A stretch of 64,000 nucleotides of DNA from Sideroxyarcus sp045866275 (GTDB lineage Bacteria > Pseudomonadota > Gammaproteobacteria > Burkholderiales > Gallionellaceae). Shown in pieces: positions 11,419 to 20,323 of the stretch (positions within the stretch are counted from its first letter, which is position 1; each line of letters starts with the position of its first letter). The position numbers and the translations under genes were made by a program. Location of the stretch: positions 1 to 64,000 of the forward strand of contig BAAFRX010000012.1 in assembly GCA_045866275.1 (NCBI GenBank), written 5' to 3'. A model generated the notes under the pieces. The model did no database searches. It was not told where the DNA came from and was given only the letters and a program-made list of their open reading frames with translations.

Positions 11419-12900
11419 ATGATTTTCGGATACCCGTTGTTAAGCGTCGTCATCTGGCTGCCCATCGTATTCGGCGGGCTGGTGCTGATGACCGGAAATG
11501 ACCGCAATGCAGCGCTTGCGCGCTGGGTTGCGCTGCTCGGCGCAGTGCTCGGCCTGCTGGTGGCGCTGCCGCTGTACACCGGCTTCGACCGCATGACCAG
11601 CGCCATGCAGTTCGTCGAGTTGAAGCCCTGGATCAGCATGTTCAACATCCACTATCACCTCGGCATGGACGGGATTTCCCTGTTGCTCATTCTGCTCAAC
11701 TGTTTTTTCACCCTGATTGTGGTAATTGCGGGCTGGCAGGTGATCGAGAAACGGGTGGCGCAATACATGGCCAGTTTCCTCATCATGTCCGGCCTGATCA
11801 ACGGCGTGTTCGCCGCGCTGGACGCGGTGCTGTTCTACGTGTTCTGGGAAGCCATGCTGATCCCGATGTTCATCATCATCGGCGTGTGGGGCGGACCCAA
11901 CCGCGTGTATGCCGCGCTCAAGTTCTTCCTCTACACCCTGCTCGGTTCCCTGCTGATGCTGGTGGCATTGCTTTACCTGTACTTCAAGTCGGGGAGTTTC
12001 AACCTCCTCGATTACTACCAGTTGCCGCTGACGATGAACGCGCAGATCCTGATCTTCATCGCCTTCTTCATGGCGTTCGCGGTCAAGGTGCCGATGTTCC
12101 CGGTGCACACCTGGTTGCCGGATGCGCACGTGGAAGCGCCCACCGGCGGCTCGGTCATCCTGGCCGCGATCATGCTGAAGGTCGGTGCCTACGGTTTCAT
12201 CCGCTTTTCGATGCCGATCGCGCCGGATGCCAGCCATGAGTTGTCCGGCGTGATGATCGCACTGTCGCTGATCGCCGTGGTGTATATCGGCCTGGTCGCG
12301 CTGACCCAGGCCGACATGAAAAAACTGGTGGCCTATTCTTCCATTTCGCACATGGGCTTTGTCACCCTCGGCCTGTTCATTTTCAATGCCTACGGCATGG
12401 AGGGCGCGATATTGCAGATGATCTCGCACGGATTTGTGGCGGGCGCACTGTTCCTCTGTATCGGCGTGCTGTATGACCGCGTGCATTCGCGCCAGATCGT
12501 GGACTACGGGGGTGTGGCCAATACCATGCCGGTGTTTGCCGCGTTCTTCATGCTGTTCGCCATGGCTAACAGCGGTCTGCCCGGCACCAGCGGTTTTGTG
12601 GGTGAATTCATGGTCATCCTGGGGGCGGTCAAGGTCAATTTCTGGTTTGCCTTCGCGGCGGCAACGACGATGGTGTTTGGTGCCGCCTACACCCTGTGGA
12701 TGTACAAACGGGTGATCTTCGGCGCCGTCGCCAACGACCATGTCAAGCATCTGCGCGACATCGGCGGCCGCGAAAAACTGGTGATGCTGTCGCTGGCCGT
12801 GGCGGTGCTGCTGGTGGGCCTGTATCCCTTGCCGCTATCCGAGATATTGCATGCTTCGGTGAACGACCTGCTGGTGAATCTGGCGCGCTCCAAAATCTAA
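11419..12900 (+). CDS. nuoM: NADH-quinone oxidoreductase subunit M
   Basis: NuoM is the second antiporter-like proton-pumping subunit. The 493-residue product has about fourteen hydrophobic helices and the conserved helix 5 glutamate in VFWEAMLIPMFIIIG, the lysine region AFAVKVPMFPVHTWLPDAHVEAPT (cited as AFAVKVPMFPVHTWLP), and VAYSSISHMGFVTLG. The frame is open from 11371, but the ATG at 11419 is preceded by GAAGGAAGAAGC and gives the usual start MIFGYPLLS. The upstream hairpin occupies most of the nuoL-nuoM gap. Confidence 0.96.
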   Translation: MIFGYPLLSVVIWLPIVFGGLVLMTGNDRNAALARWVALLGAVLGLLVALPLYTGFDRMTSAMQFVELKPWISMFNIHYHLGMDGISLLLILLNCFFTLIVVIAGWQVIEKRVAQYMASFLIMSGLINGVFAALDAVLFYVFWEAMLIPMFIIIGVWGGPNRVYAALKFFLYTLLGSLLMLVALLYLYFKSGSFNLLDYYQLPLTMNAQILIFIAFFMAFAVKVPMFPVHTWLPDAHVEAPTGGSVILAAIMLKVGAYGFIRFSMPIAPDASHELSGVMIALSLIAVVYIGLVALTQADMKKLVAYSSISHMGFVTLGLFIFNAYGMEGAILQMISHGFVAGALFLCIGVLYDRVHSRQIVDYGGVANTMPVFAAFFMLFAMANSGLPGTSGFVGEFMVILGAVKVNFWFAFAAATTMVFGAAYTLWMYKRVIFGAVANDHVKHLRDIGGREKLVMLSLAVAVLLVGLYPLPLSEILHASVNDLLVNLARSKI

Positions 12901-12909
12901 GAGGACGTT

Positions 12910-14361
12910 ATGAGCTACATCGCAACCCTGTTACCCGCCTACGCCGAGATTTTTTTGCTGACCATGATCGGCGTGATTCTGATCGCCGACCAGTTCCTGC
13001 CCGGACAAACGCGCACCCTGACCTATCTGCTGACCCAGTTGACGCTGCTGGGTTGTTCGCTGATCACGGTGAGCAGCCATGTGGACGGGATTGCCTACCT
13101 GTTCAACGGCATGTTCGTGGATGACCTGATGTCCGATGTGCTCAAGCTACTGACCTATCTGGCGGTATCCATGATGCTGGTGTATTCGCGCAGCTACCTG
13201 ATCGTGCGCGGGCTGTTCACCGCCGAGTTCCTCGGTCTGGCCCTGCTTGCCATGCTCGGCATGATGGTGATGATCTCGGCCAGCAACTTCGTCGTGCTGT
13301 ACATCGGCCTCGAAGTGCAGGCGCTGAGCCTGTACGCCATGGTCGCCCTGCAACGCGATTCCGCCGTGGCCAGCGAATCGGCCATGAAATACTTCGTCCT
13401 CGGCGCGATGGCTTCCGGTTTCCTGCTGTACGGCATGTCGATGATCTACGGCGGCACCGGCTCGCTCGACGTGCAGACCATCGCCGCTACGATCCGGAAC
13501 GGGGAAGCTAATACCCTGCTGCTCGTGTTCGGCCTGGCTTTCCTGGTGGCCGGACTGGCGTTCAAGCTGGGCGTGGCGCCGTTCCACATGTGGGTGCCGG
13601 ATGTTTATCACGGCGCGCCGACCGCGATGACCTTGCTCATCGGCTCCGCTCCGAAACTGGCCGCCTTCGCCTTCGTCATGCGCATCCTGGTCGAATCGCT
13701 GCAACCGCTGCTGATCCACTGGTCCGGCATGCTGATGGTGCTCGCGGTGCTGTCGATGGCGGTCGGCAACATCACCGCCATCGCGCAGACCAACATCAAG
13801 CGCATGTTCGCCTATTCGACCATCGCCCACATGGGCTTTCTGCTGGTTGGCGTGTTGAGTGGCTCGCTCGACGGTTACGGCGGCGCCATGTTCTATGCCA
13901 TCGCCTACGTGCTGATGACGCTGGGCGGCTTCGGCATGGTCATGCTGCTTTCGCGCGAGGGCTTCGAGGCGGACAAGATCGACGACTTCAAGGGACTCAA
14001 CCAGCGCAGCCCATGGCTGGCCTTCATGATGCTGCTGCTGATGTTCTCGATGGCAGGGGTGCCGCCGACCATCGGCTTTTACGCCAAGTTCTCGGTCTTG
14101 AGCGCCGCCGTGCAGACCGGGCACATCACGCTGGTTGTGCTCGCGGTGCTGTTTTCGCTGATCGGTGCGTTCTACTATCTGCGCATCGTCAAGCTGATGT
14201 ATTTCGATGCGCCGGAGAGCCACGAGAAACTCTATCTGCAACCCGACAGTGCGCTGCTGGTTTCGATCAATGGCCTGGCCGTGCTGTTGCTCGGGATTTT
14301 GCCCAATGCCCTGATGACCTTGTGCGCCGCCTCGGTGCAGCAGTCGCTGTTGCTGCATTAA
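12910..14361 (+). CDS. nuoN: NADH-quinone oxidoreductase subunit N
   Basis: NuoN is the third antiporter-like subunit, next to NuoJ/NuoK in the membrane arm. The 483-residue protein has the helix 5 glutamate in VLYIGLEVQALSLYAMVAL, the lysine segment AGLAFKLGVAPFHMWVPDVYHGAPT (cited as AGLAFKLGVAPFHMW) and FAYSTIAHMGFLLVG. It closes the complex I operon; a strong terminator follows 22 bases after the stop. Confidence 0.96.
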   Translation: MSYIATLLPAYAEIFLLTMIGVILIADQFLPGQTRTLTYLLTQLTLLGCSLITVSSHVDGIAYLFNGMFVDDLMSDVLKLLTYLAVSMMLVYSRSYLIVRGLFTAEFLGLALLAMLGMMVMISASNFVVLYIGLEVQALSLYAMVALQRDSAVASESAMKYFVLGAMASGFLLYGMSMIYGGTGSLDVQTIAATIRNGEANTLLLVFGLAFLVAGLAFKLGVAPFHMWVPDVYHGAPTAMTLLIGSAPKLAAFAFVMRILVESLQPLLIHWSGMLMVLAVLSMAVGNITAIAQTNIKRMFAYSTIAHMGFLLVGVLSGSLDGYGGAMFYAIAYVLMTLGGFGMVMLLSREGFEADKIDDFKGLNQRSPWLAFMMLLLMFSMAGVPPTIGFYAKFSVLSAAVQTGHITLVVLAVLFSLIGAFYYLRIVKLMYFDAPESHEKLYLQPDSALLVSINGLAVLLLGILPNALMTLCAASVQQSLLLH

Positions 14362-14382
14362 GCGGGCAGGATACGGGGTGTC

Positions 14383-14410
14383 ACTCCCGCTGCGGCGGGA
14401 GTTTTTATTT
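14383..14410 (+). terminator. Rho-independent terminator of the nuo operon
   Basis: An 8-bp stem ACTCCCGC / GCGGGAGT (14383-14390 and 14395-14402) with a TGCG loop is followed by TTTTATTT. It lies between nuoN and the nfeD-like gene, so it marks the end of the nuo transcription unit. Confidence 0.85.
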
Positions 14411-14460
14411 GCGCGACGGGCTGGCACAATGCCCGCTCCGACAACCGTAAGGAAGATACG

Positions 14461-14877
14461 ATGGAGGCTTATTGGATCTGGTGGCTGGCCGCGCTTGCGC
14501 TGGTGATTGCCGAGATGTTCAGCGGCACGTTCTATCTGCTGGCGGTGGCATTGGGCTTGGTGGTGGCTGGGTTTTCCGCCTATTTCGGCACGCCCCCGAA
14601 TGTACAGGGCGTCATCGCCGCCGTGCTTTGCACTGCCAGCGTGGGGTGGATATACGGCTGGACGAAGCGCACCGCCCGACCGGACGAACGCACCAATCTG
14701 GCCAACGACATCGGGCAGGAAGTGCATGTGGTGCACTGGGCCGACGATCACAACCTGCGCGTCAGCTACCGCGGTGCGGAATGGCAGGCGCGCCTGGCGG
14801 AGCACGCGGTGGCCGACCGTGGCCGCCGGACCTGGCGCATCAAGGATATTGCCGGCAGTTGTCTGATTGTTGAATAA
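14461..14877 (+). CDS. NfeD-like membrane protein
   Basis: This 138-residue protein has two or three hydrophobic helices in its first 65 residues and a small soluble beta-rich C-terminal domain (residues about 80-138, GQEVHVVHWADDHNLRVSYRG), the layout of short NfeD proteins such as YbbK partners. NfeD proteins pair with SPFH/stomatin proteins in the membrane, and the next gene encodes exactly such a partner 11 bases downstream. The start ATG has AAGGAAG upstream. The biochemical role of the pair is not settled; membrane microdomain or quality-control functions are the usual suggestions. Confidence 0.85.
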   Translation: MEAYWIWWLAALALVIAEMFSGTFYLLAVALGLVVAGFSAYFGTPPNVQGVIAAVLCTASVGWIYGWTKRTARPDERTNLANDIGQEVHVVHWADDHNLRVSYRGAEWQARLAEHAVADRGRRTWRIKDIAGSCLIVE

Positions 14878-14888
14878 GGAGCGTACCA

Positions 14889-15794
14889 ATGGATCTATTC
14901 GTTATCGTCCTGGGAATCTTTGCCGTCTTTCTGGCTTTTCAGACCATCAAGATCGTGCCGCAGCAGAACGCCTGGGTGATCGAGCGCTTCGGCAAATACA
15001 ACCGGACACTGGAGCCCGGCCTGAACATCGTCATCCCGTTCATGGACCGCGTCGCCTACCGTCACCGCCTCACCGAGTTTCCGATCGACATCGAGCCGCA
15101 GGTCTGCATCACGCGCGACAACACCCAGGTGCAGGTGGACGGCGTGCTGTATTACCAGGTGACCGACGCGGCGCGCGCCAGCTATGGCACTTCCAACTAT
15201 CTGGCCGCCATCACCATGCTGGCGCAGACCGCGCTGCGTTCCGAATGCGGCAAGCGCGATCTGGACAAATTGCTGGAAGACCGCGAGGCGATCAACCGCA
15301 CCGTGGTGTTCGCCCTGGACGAAGCCAGCCCCACCTGGGGGGTGAAAGTGCTGCGTTACGAAATCAAGGACATCACCCCGCCGCAGCAAGTGCTGGCCGC
15401 GATGCAGAAGCAGATCACCGCCGAGCGCGAGAAGCGTGCGCTGATCGCCCAGTCCGAGGGCAAGAAGCAGGAAGAGATCAATCTGGCCGAAGGCCTGATG
15501 ACCGCTTCCATCCGCGAATCGGAAGGCACGCGCCAGGCTGCGATCAACAATGCGCAGGGCGAGGCGGAAGCCTTGTTGCTGGTCGCCAATGCGACGGCGG
15601 AATCATTGCGCGTGGTGGCTTCCGCAATCCAGAGCGAAGGCGGGCTGACCGCGGTCAATCTCAAGGTCGCGGAAAAGTTCGTCGAGGCTTTTGGCAACAT
15701 CGCCAAACAGGGCAATACCATGATCCTGCCCGGCAACGCCGCTGACATCGCCGGCATGGTGGCGACCGCGATGCAGGTGATCAAGAAGAGCTGA
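14889..15794 (+). CDS. SPFH/band-7 (stomatin-like) membrane protein
   Basis: The 301-residue product starts with a membrane helix (residues 2-20) followed by a band-7/SPFH domain: IVPQQNAWVIERFGKYNRTL, FPIDIEPQVCITRDNTQVQV and the later coiled EREKRALIAQSEGKKQEEIN region typical of QmcA/stomatin proteins. Such proteins oligomerise in the inner membrane and can modulate proteases such as FtsH. AAGGAG precedes the ATG, and the gene is almost contiguous with the nfeD-like gene, so the two form one unit. The C-terminal Ala/Glu-rich helices probably mediate oligomerisation. Confidence 0.92.
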   Translation: MDLFVIVLGIFAVFLAFQTIKIVPQQNAWVIERFGKYNRTLEPGLNIVIPFMDRVAYRHRLTEFPIDIEPQVCITRDNTQVQVDGVLYYQVTDAARASYGTSNYLAAITMLAQTALRSECGKRDLDKLLEDREAINRTVVFALDEASPTWGVKVLRYEIKDITPPQQVLAAMQKQITAEREKRALIAQSEGKKQEEINLAEGLMTASIRESEGTRQAAINNAQGEAEALLLVANATAESLRVVASAIQSEGGLTAVNLKVAEKFVEAFGNIAKQGNTMILPGNAADIAGMVATAMQVIKKS

Positions 15795-15818
15795 GAAACG
15801 GAACCATTCTGGAAATTG

Positions 15819-15953
15819 AGCCACGGATGAACACGGATGAAATGCTGATACCCCTCAGTTTGTCTGCCAATTTTACGCACACCATTCAGGTGAGCCGGCA
15901 GCTCTTGAGTGACGCACGGTTTTATCTGTGTAAATCCGTGTTCATCCGTGGCT
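15819..15953. repeat. Inverted-repeat element, family A (copy 1)
   Basis: Perfect 20-base arms AGCCACGGATGAACACGGAT (15819-15838) and its complement (15934-15953) enclose about 95 bases. A second copy with the same 20-base arms but a shorter, unrelated-looking centre is at 48807-48896. This one fills the spacer between the SPFH gene and the Nudix gene. Similar sequences are scattered in many bacterial genomes; I cannot assign a mobilising enzyme. Confidence 0.85.
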
Positions 15954-15982
15954 GACAAAGGTTTTTATGGATTTCATCTGAT

Positions 15983-16537
15983 ATGGATCTAACCGAAAAG
16001 CAACTGGACAGCCGCGTGGTGTACAACGGCGGCTTCATCGAGGTGTTGAAGGACAAGGTGCAATTGCCGGATGGCAGCCGCAGCACGCGCGAATACATCA
16101 CCCACCCCGGAGCAGTTGCCATGCTCGCGCTGCTCGACAACGGCAAGCTGGTGATGGAGCGGCAATACCGCTATCCGCTGCGGCGCGAATTCATCGAACT
16201 GCCGGCGGGCAAGATCGACGCGGGCGAAGACATTCTGGTCACCGCGCAGCGCGAATTGCTGGAGGAAACCGGCTACATCGCGCGCGAGTGGACCCATCTC
16301 ACTACCGCCTGGCCGTGCATCGGTTATTCCGACGAGCGCATGGAATACTTCATTGCGCGCGGACTGACACATCATGGCAGCCGGCTGGATGAAGGCGAAT
16401 TCCTCGAAGTGTTCGAACTGGCGCCGGATGAAGCGCTGGAATGGGTGCGCAGCGGCAAGATCACCGATAGCAAAACCATCCTCGGGCTGTTCTGGCTGGA
16501 CAAGGTGCTGAACGGGGACTGGCGCGCACCGGAATAA
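15983..16537 (+). CDS. Nudix hydrolase, ADP-ribose pyrophosphatase type
   Basis: The 184-residue protein contains a complete Nudix box, residues about 75-97: GKIDAGE, seven residues, then RELLEETGY, matching GX5EX7REUXEEXGU. The surrounding sequence (REYITHPGAVAMLALLD, QYRYPLRREFIELPAG) matches NudF-like ADP-ribose pyrophosphatases, which split ADP-ribose to AMP and ribose 5-phosphate using divalent metal. No clear ribosome site precedes the ATG at 15983. The stop is directly followed by the first NtrC-like site of the amt promoter. Confidence 0.9.
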   Translation: MDLTEKQLDSRVVYNGGFIEVLKDKVQLPDGSRSTREYITHPGAVAMLALLDNGKLVMERQYRYPLRREFIELPAGKIDAGEDILVTAQRELLEETGYIAREWTHLTTAWPCIGYSDERMEYFIARGLTHHGSRLDEGEFLEVFELAPDEALEWVRSGKITDSKTILGLFWLDKVLNGDWRAPE

Positions 16538-16584
16538 GGCATCACCTTGGTGCACGACCTGCCATCAAGCACCAACTTGGTGAA
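16538..16584 (+). promoter_or_regulatory. Two NtrC-like binding sites upstream of amt
   Basis: Site 1 (16538-16554, GGCATCACCTTGGTGCA) and site 2 (16568-16584, AGCACCAACTTGGTGAA) both fit the dyad TGCACC-N5-GGTGCA, with one perfect half-site each. Their centres are 30 bp apart, about three helical turns, so two dimers would bind the same face. They lie about 70-125 bp upstream of a sigma-54 promoter, the normal enhancer distance. Confidence 0.75.
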
Positions 16585-16647
16585 TTTGCCGCGCAGGGTT
16601 GCGCAGGTTCCCGGGAAAAATCCTGATAAATCAGTCCCCGCATTTCC

Positions 16648-16663
16648 TGGCATGGACCTTGCA
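16648..16663 (+). promoter_or_regulatory. Sigma-54 promoter of amt
   Basis: TGGCATGGACCTTGCA matches the -24/-12 consensus TGGCACG-N4-TTGCW with correct spacing of GG and GC. Transcription would start near 16674, giving a leader of about 25 bases before the amt ATG at 16699. Confidence 0.85.
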
Positions 16664-16698
16664 TTCAAAATACCGTTTTGAACTTTCCCGGAGATATC

Positions 16699-17916
16699 AT
16701 GGAAGAACTGAAAATCAGTACCGATGCGCTCTTCATCCTGCTCGGTGCCATCATGGTGCTCGCCATGCACGCAGGCTTCGCCTTTCTCGAACTGGGCACC
16801 GTGCGCAAGAAAAACCAGGTCAACGCACTGGTCAAGATATTGAGCGACCTCGCCGTTTCCACGCTTGCCTATTTCTTCATCGGCTACGGCATCGCCTACG
16901 GCATCCATTTCTTCACCGGGGCGGAACAACTCGCGCAAAAGAACGGTTACGATCTGGTCAAGTTCTTCTTCCTGATGACCTTCGCTGCGGCCATTCCCGC
17001 CATCGTCTCCGGCGGCATCGCGGAGCGAGCCAGATTCAATCCGCAACTCGGTGCCACCTTCCTGCTGGTGGGTTTCGTCTATCCCTTTTTCGAGGGGATC
17101 GCCTGGAACGGCCACTTCGGCATTCAGGATTGGCTGAAAACAACCTTTGGCGCGGGCTTCCATGACTTCGCCGGCTCGGTCGTGGTGCACGCCGTTGGCG
17201 GCTGGATCGGGCTTGCGGCGGTGTTGCTCCTCGGCGCCCGGCATGGCCGGTACAACAAGGAAGGACGGATCACCGCGCATCCGCCGTCCAGCATTCCCTT
17301 CCTGGCCCTCGGTGCATGGATCCTCACCGTCGGCTGGTTCGGCTTTAACGTCATGTCGGCGCAGACCATCAGCGGCATCAGCGGCCTGGTCGCCATCAAC
17401 TCGTTGATGGCGATGGTCGGGGGCACGATTACCGCATTGTGGCTGGGCAAGAACGACCCTGGCTTCGTGCATAACGGTCCGCTGGCCGGACTGGTCGCGG
17501 TATGCGCCGGCTCGGATGTCTTCCACCCCATCGGCGCGCTCATCGTCGGGGGCGTTGCTGGCGCACTGTTCGTGGTCATGTTCACCCTCACCCAGAACCG
17601 CTGGAAGATCGACGATGTGCTCGGCGTGTGGCCGTTGCACGGATTGTGCGGCACGTGGGGCGGCATCGCGGTGGGGATATTTGGCACCCGGACGTTGGGC
17701 GGTACCGGCGGCAGCGCGTTCGGCGGCATCAGTTTTATGTCGCAACTCGCCGGAACCCTGCTCGGCATCGCCATCGCCTTTGGCGGGGGTTATCTCGTCT
17801 ATCGCCTGATCAAGCAACTGGTCGGCATCCGTCTCGATCAGGAAGAGGAGTTCAACGGCGCCGACTTGAGCATCCACAAGATCAGCGCCACGCCGGAGCG
17901 CGAATCGGGCTGGTGA
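16699..17916 (+). CDS. amt: Ammonium transporter (Amt family)
   Basis: Amt proteins are trimeric channels that take up ammonium/ammonia across the inner membrane. The 405-residue product has about eleven hydrophobic segments and the paired pore histidines, His164 in SVVVHAVGGW and His314 in VWPLHGLCGTWGG. The ATG at 16699 is chosen because CCCGGAG lies just upstream; an ATG at 16678 is in frame but would overlap the predicted transcript start. No cleavable signal peptide is evident. No glnK/glnB lies next to it, which is unusual for amt genes. The nitrogen-control sites upstream indicate induction under ammonium limitation. Confidence 0.95.
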   Translation: MEELKISTDALFILLGAIMVLAMHAGFAFLELGTVRKKNQVNALVKILSDLAVSTLAYFFIGYGIAYGIHFFTGAEQLAQKNGYDLVKFFFLMTFAAAIPAIVSGGIAERARFNPQLGATFLLVGFVYPFFEGIAWNGHFGIQDWLKTTFGAGFHDFAGSVVVHAVGGWIGLAAVLLLGARHGRYNKEGRITAHPPSSIPFLALGAWILTVGWFGFNVMSAQTISGISGLVAINSLMAMVGGTITALWLGKNDPGFVHNGPLAGLVAVCAGSDVFHPIGALIVGGVAGALFVVMFTLTQNRWKIDDVLGVWPLHGLCGTWGGIAVGIFGTRTLGGTGGSAFGGISFMSQLAGTLLGIAIAFGGGYLVYRLIKQLVGIRLDQEEEFNGADLSIHKISATPERESGW

Positions 17917-17990
17917 TCAACCGGCTGTGATGTGCCAATACCGCTCTGCGTGGATTCAAGTCTCTTGAATTCAAGTCAACTTCACATCAA

Positions 17991-18020
17991 GGCCGGGGTG
18001 ATGCTCCGGACTTTTTGTTT
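17991..18020 (+). terminator. Probable terminator after amt
   Basis: CCGGGGT at 17993-17999 pairs with GCTCCGG at 18003-18009 (two G.U pairs), followed by ACTTTTTGTTT. It lies 75 bases after the amt stop. The stem is modest but the T-run is clear. Confidence 0.6.
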
Positions 18021-18138
18021 ACCCGTTTGTTCAGATTGAGTTTCGCTTCCGCTTGCTGCGGGGCGTCAAGCGGGCGGATAGGAAGGCGGAGCGGCCTCGG
18101 GTATCATGCGAACCCTTCCGGAAATAGCGGCGATCATC

Positions 18139-18927
18139 ATGAACCCTACACTCGTCTTCGACATCGAAACCATCCCCGACATCGCCGGGCTGCGCACGCT
18201 GTACGAGCTGGATACGGCGGTCAGCGACGCCGAAGTGGCGGAAATGGCGTTTCAGATGCGCCGCCAGAAGATCGGCAGCGATTTTCTGCCGCATCATCTG
18301 CAAAAGGTCGCCGCGATCTCCTGCGTGCTGCGCGAGGGCGACAACTTCAAGGTGTGGTCGCTGGGCGAGCCAGGCGATGACGAGGGCAGCATCATCCAGC
18401 GCTTCTTCGACGGCATCGAAAAATACACGCCGCAGATCGTGTCCTGGAACGGCGGCGGCTTCGACCTGCCGGTGCTGCACTATCGCGGCCTTATCCACGG
18501 CATCCAGTGTCCGCGCTACTGGGATCAGGGCGAGGACGACCGCGACTTCAAGTGGAACAACTACATCAGCCGATACCATGCGCGCCACCTCGACCTGATG
18601 GACCTGCTGGCGCTGTACACCGGGCGCGCCAATGCGCCGCTGGACGAACTGGCCAAGCTGATCGGCTTCCCCGGCAAGCTGGGCATGGACGGCAGCAAGG
18701 TGTGGGAAGCCTACCAGCAAGGCCGGCTTGCAGAGATTCGCAATTACTGCGAGACCGACGTGGTGAACACGTACCTGGTGTTCGCGCGCTTCCAGTTGAT
18801 GCGCGGACAGTTCAGCCAAGCGCGCTACGAACAGGAAATGGAGCTGGTGCGCAGCACGTTGAATAAATCCGGCGAGAAACACTGGAAGGAATTCCTCGCG
18901 CAGTGGCCTGAAAAGAAATCCGCATGA
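18139..18927 (+). CDS. Predicted 3'-5' exonuclease, PolB-like DEDD family
   Basis: The 262-residue protein shows the DEDDy exonuclease motifs: VFDIETIPD near the N-terminus, SWNGGGFDLPVL in the middle and a final YCETD in IRNYCETDVVNTYLV. This matches a bacterial family annotated as predicted 3'-5' exonuclease related to the PolB proofreading domain. Its substrate is not known. The ATG at 18139 gives MNPTLVFDIET; the open frame extends to 18106 but has no better start. It overlaps rlmD by ATGA, suggesting co-translation with the rRNA methyltransferase. Confidence 0.85.
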   Translation: MNPTLVFDIETIPDIAGLRTLYELDTAVSDAEVAEMAFQMRRQKIGSDFLPHHLQKVAAISCVLREGDNFKVWSLGEPGDDEGSIIQRFFDGIEKYTPQIVSWNGGGFDLPVLHYRGLIHGIQCPRYWDQGEDDRDFKWNNYISRYHARHLDLMDLLALYTGRANAPLDELAKLIGFPGKLGMDGSKVWEAYQQGRLAEIRNYCETDVVNTYLVFARFQLMRGQFSQARYEQEMELVRSTLNKSGEKHWKEFLAQWPEKKSA

Positions 18928-20231
18928 ATCCCGTCATCATTGAATCACTCGACCAAGAAGGTCGCGGCATTGCGCATGCTGACGGCAAGGTGATCTTCAT
19001 CGAGGGTGCGCTGACCGGCGAGCGCGTGACGTATTCCTCGTATCGCAAGAAGAACAACTACGAGCAGGCCAAGGTTGAACGGATCCTGAAGCAGTCCTAT
19101 ATGCGCGTGCAGCCGAAATGCCCGGTGTTCGGCGTGTGCGGTGGCTGCTCGATGCAGCACCTTGATCCGCGCGCGCAGGTCGATGTCAAACAGCGCGTGC
19201 TGGAAGACAATCTGCAGCGCATCGGCAAGGTCAGGCCGGAAACCTTGCTGCCGCCGATCTATGGCCAGCCGTGGGCTTACCGGCAGCGCGCGCGGTTGTC
19301 GGTGCGGCACGTGCTGAAGAAGGAAAAGACGCTGGTCGGCTTCCGCGAGCAGAACGGCAAGTACGTGGCCGATATGCGGCACTGCGAGATCCTCACGCCC
19401 AAGATCGCTAGCCTGTTGCCGCTGCTGGGCGAGTTGAACGAAAATTTCACCGTACGCGACATCATTCCGCAGATCGAGGTCGCAGTAGGCGAGCATGTGG
19501 ATGTGCTGGTGCTGCGCATCCTCGCCGCGCTATCGCCTTCGGATGAGGCACTGATCCGGGAATTCGCCGACGCACACCAGGTGCAGTTCTGGACGCAGAC
19601 CAAAGGGCCGGAAACGGTCAAGCCGTTCTATCCGCTGGATGCGCCGGCGCTGAACTACAGCCTGCCGGAATTCGGAATCACCATGCCGTTCGCGCCGACC
19701 GAATTCACCCAGGTCAACAGCGACATGAATCGCCTCATGGTGGGACGCGCCATGCGTTTGCTCGGTGCGCAGGCGAACGAGCGCATCGCGGATTTTTTCT
19801 GCGGCCTGGGCAACTTTACCCTGCCCATCGCGCGCAGCGGCGCGCAGGTGCTGGGCATCGAAGGCAGCGACGCGCTGGTGCGGCGCGCCCGGCAAAACGC
19901 CGAGTCCAACGGCCTGGCGGCGAACACCGGGTTCAAGGCGATGAATTTGTTCGAGATGGATGCGGCGGCGCTGTTGCAACTGGGCAGGTTCGATAAATGG
20001 CTGGTCGATCCGCCGCGCGACGGCGCAATCGAGCTGATGAAATCCATTGGCGATGAAACCGCGCCGCGCCGCATTGTCTATGTCTCCTGCAGCCCTTCCA
20101 CGCTGGCGCGCGATGCCGAGGTTCTGGTGCATGTGAAGGGTTATCGATTGCGGAAGGCGGGGGTGATGAACATGTTCCCGCAGACTTCGCATGTGGAGTC
20201 GATTGCGGTGTTCGAGAAATGGCCGGGCTGA
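18924..20231 (+). CDS. rlmD: 23S rRNA (uracil-1939-C5)-methyltransferase
   Basis: RlmD methylates U1939 of 23S rRNA with S-adenosylmethionine. The 435-residue protein has an N-terminal TRAM domain (residues 1-55), an iron-sulfur cysteine cluster (CPVFGVCGGC, fourth Cys in MRHCEIL), the SAM motif DFFCGLGNFTLPIA, DPPRDGA, and the catalytic cysteine in VSCSPSTLARD. All key residues are present and length is normal. It shares ATGA with the exonuclease gene. Confidence 0.95.
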   Translation: MNPVIIESLDQEGRGIAHADGKVIFIEGALTGERVTYSSYRKKNNYEQAKVERILKQSYMRVQPKCPVFGVCGGCSMQHLDPRAQVDVKQRVLEDNLQRIGKVRPETLLPPIYGQPWAYRQRARLSVRHVLKKEKTLVGFREQNGKYVADMRHCEILTPKIASLLPLLGELNENFTVRDIIPQIEVAVGEHVDVLVLRILAALSPSDEALIREFADAHQVQFWTQTKGPETVKPFYPLDAPALNYSLPEFGITMPFAPTEFTQVNSDMNRLMVGRAMRLLGAQANERIADFFCGLGNFTLPIARSGAQVLGIEGSDALVRRARQNAESNGLAANTGFKAMNLFEMDAAALLQLGRFDKWLVDPPRDGAIELMKSIGDETAPRRIVYVSCSPSTLARDAEVLVHVKGYRLRKAGVMNMFPQTSHVESIAVFEKWPG

Positions 20232-20323
20232 AACCCGATCCGCAGGATGTCTGCCTGGTTTCACCACAAGGGTGCAAGAACCCCTGGTAACCCGACAGGA
20301 ACGTTGAGGAAGGACTCATTACC

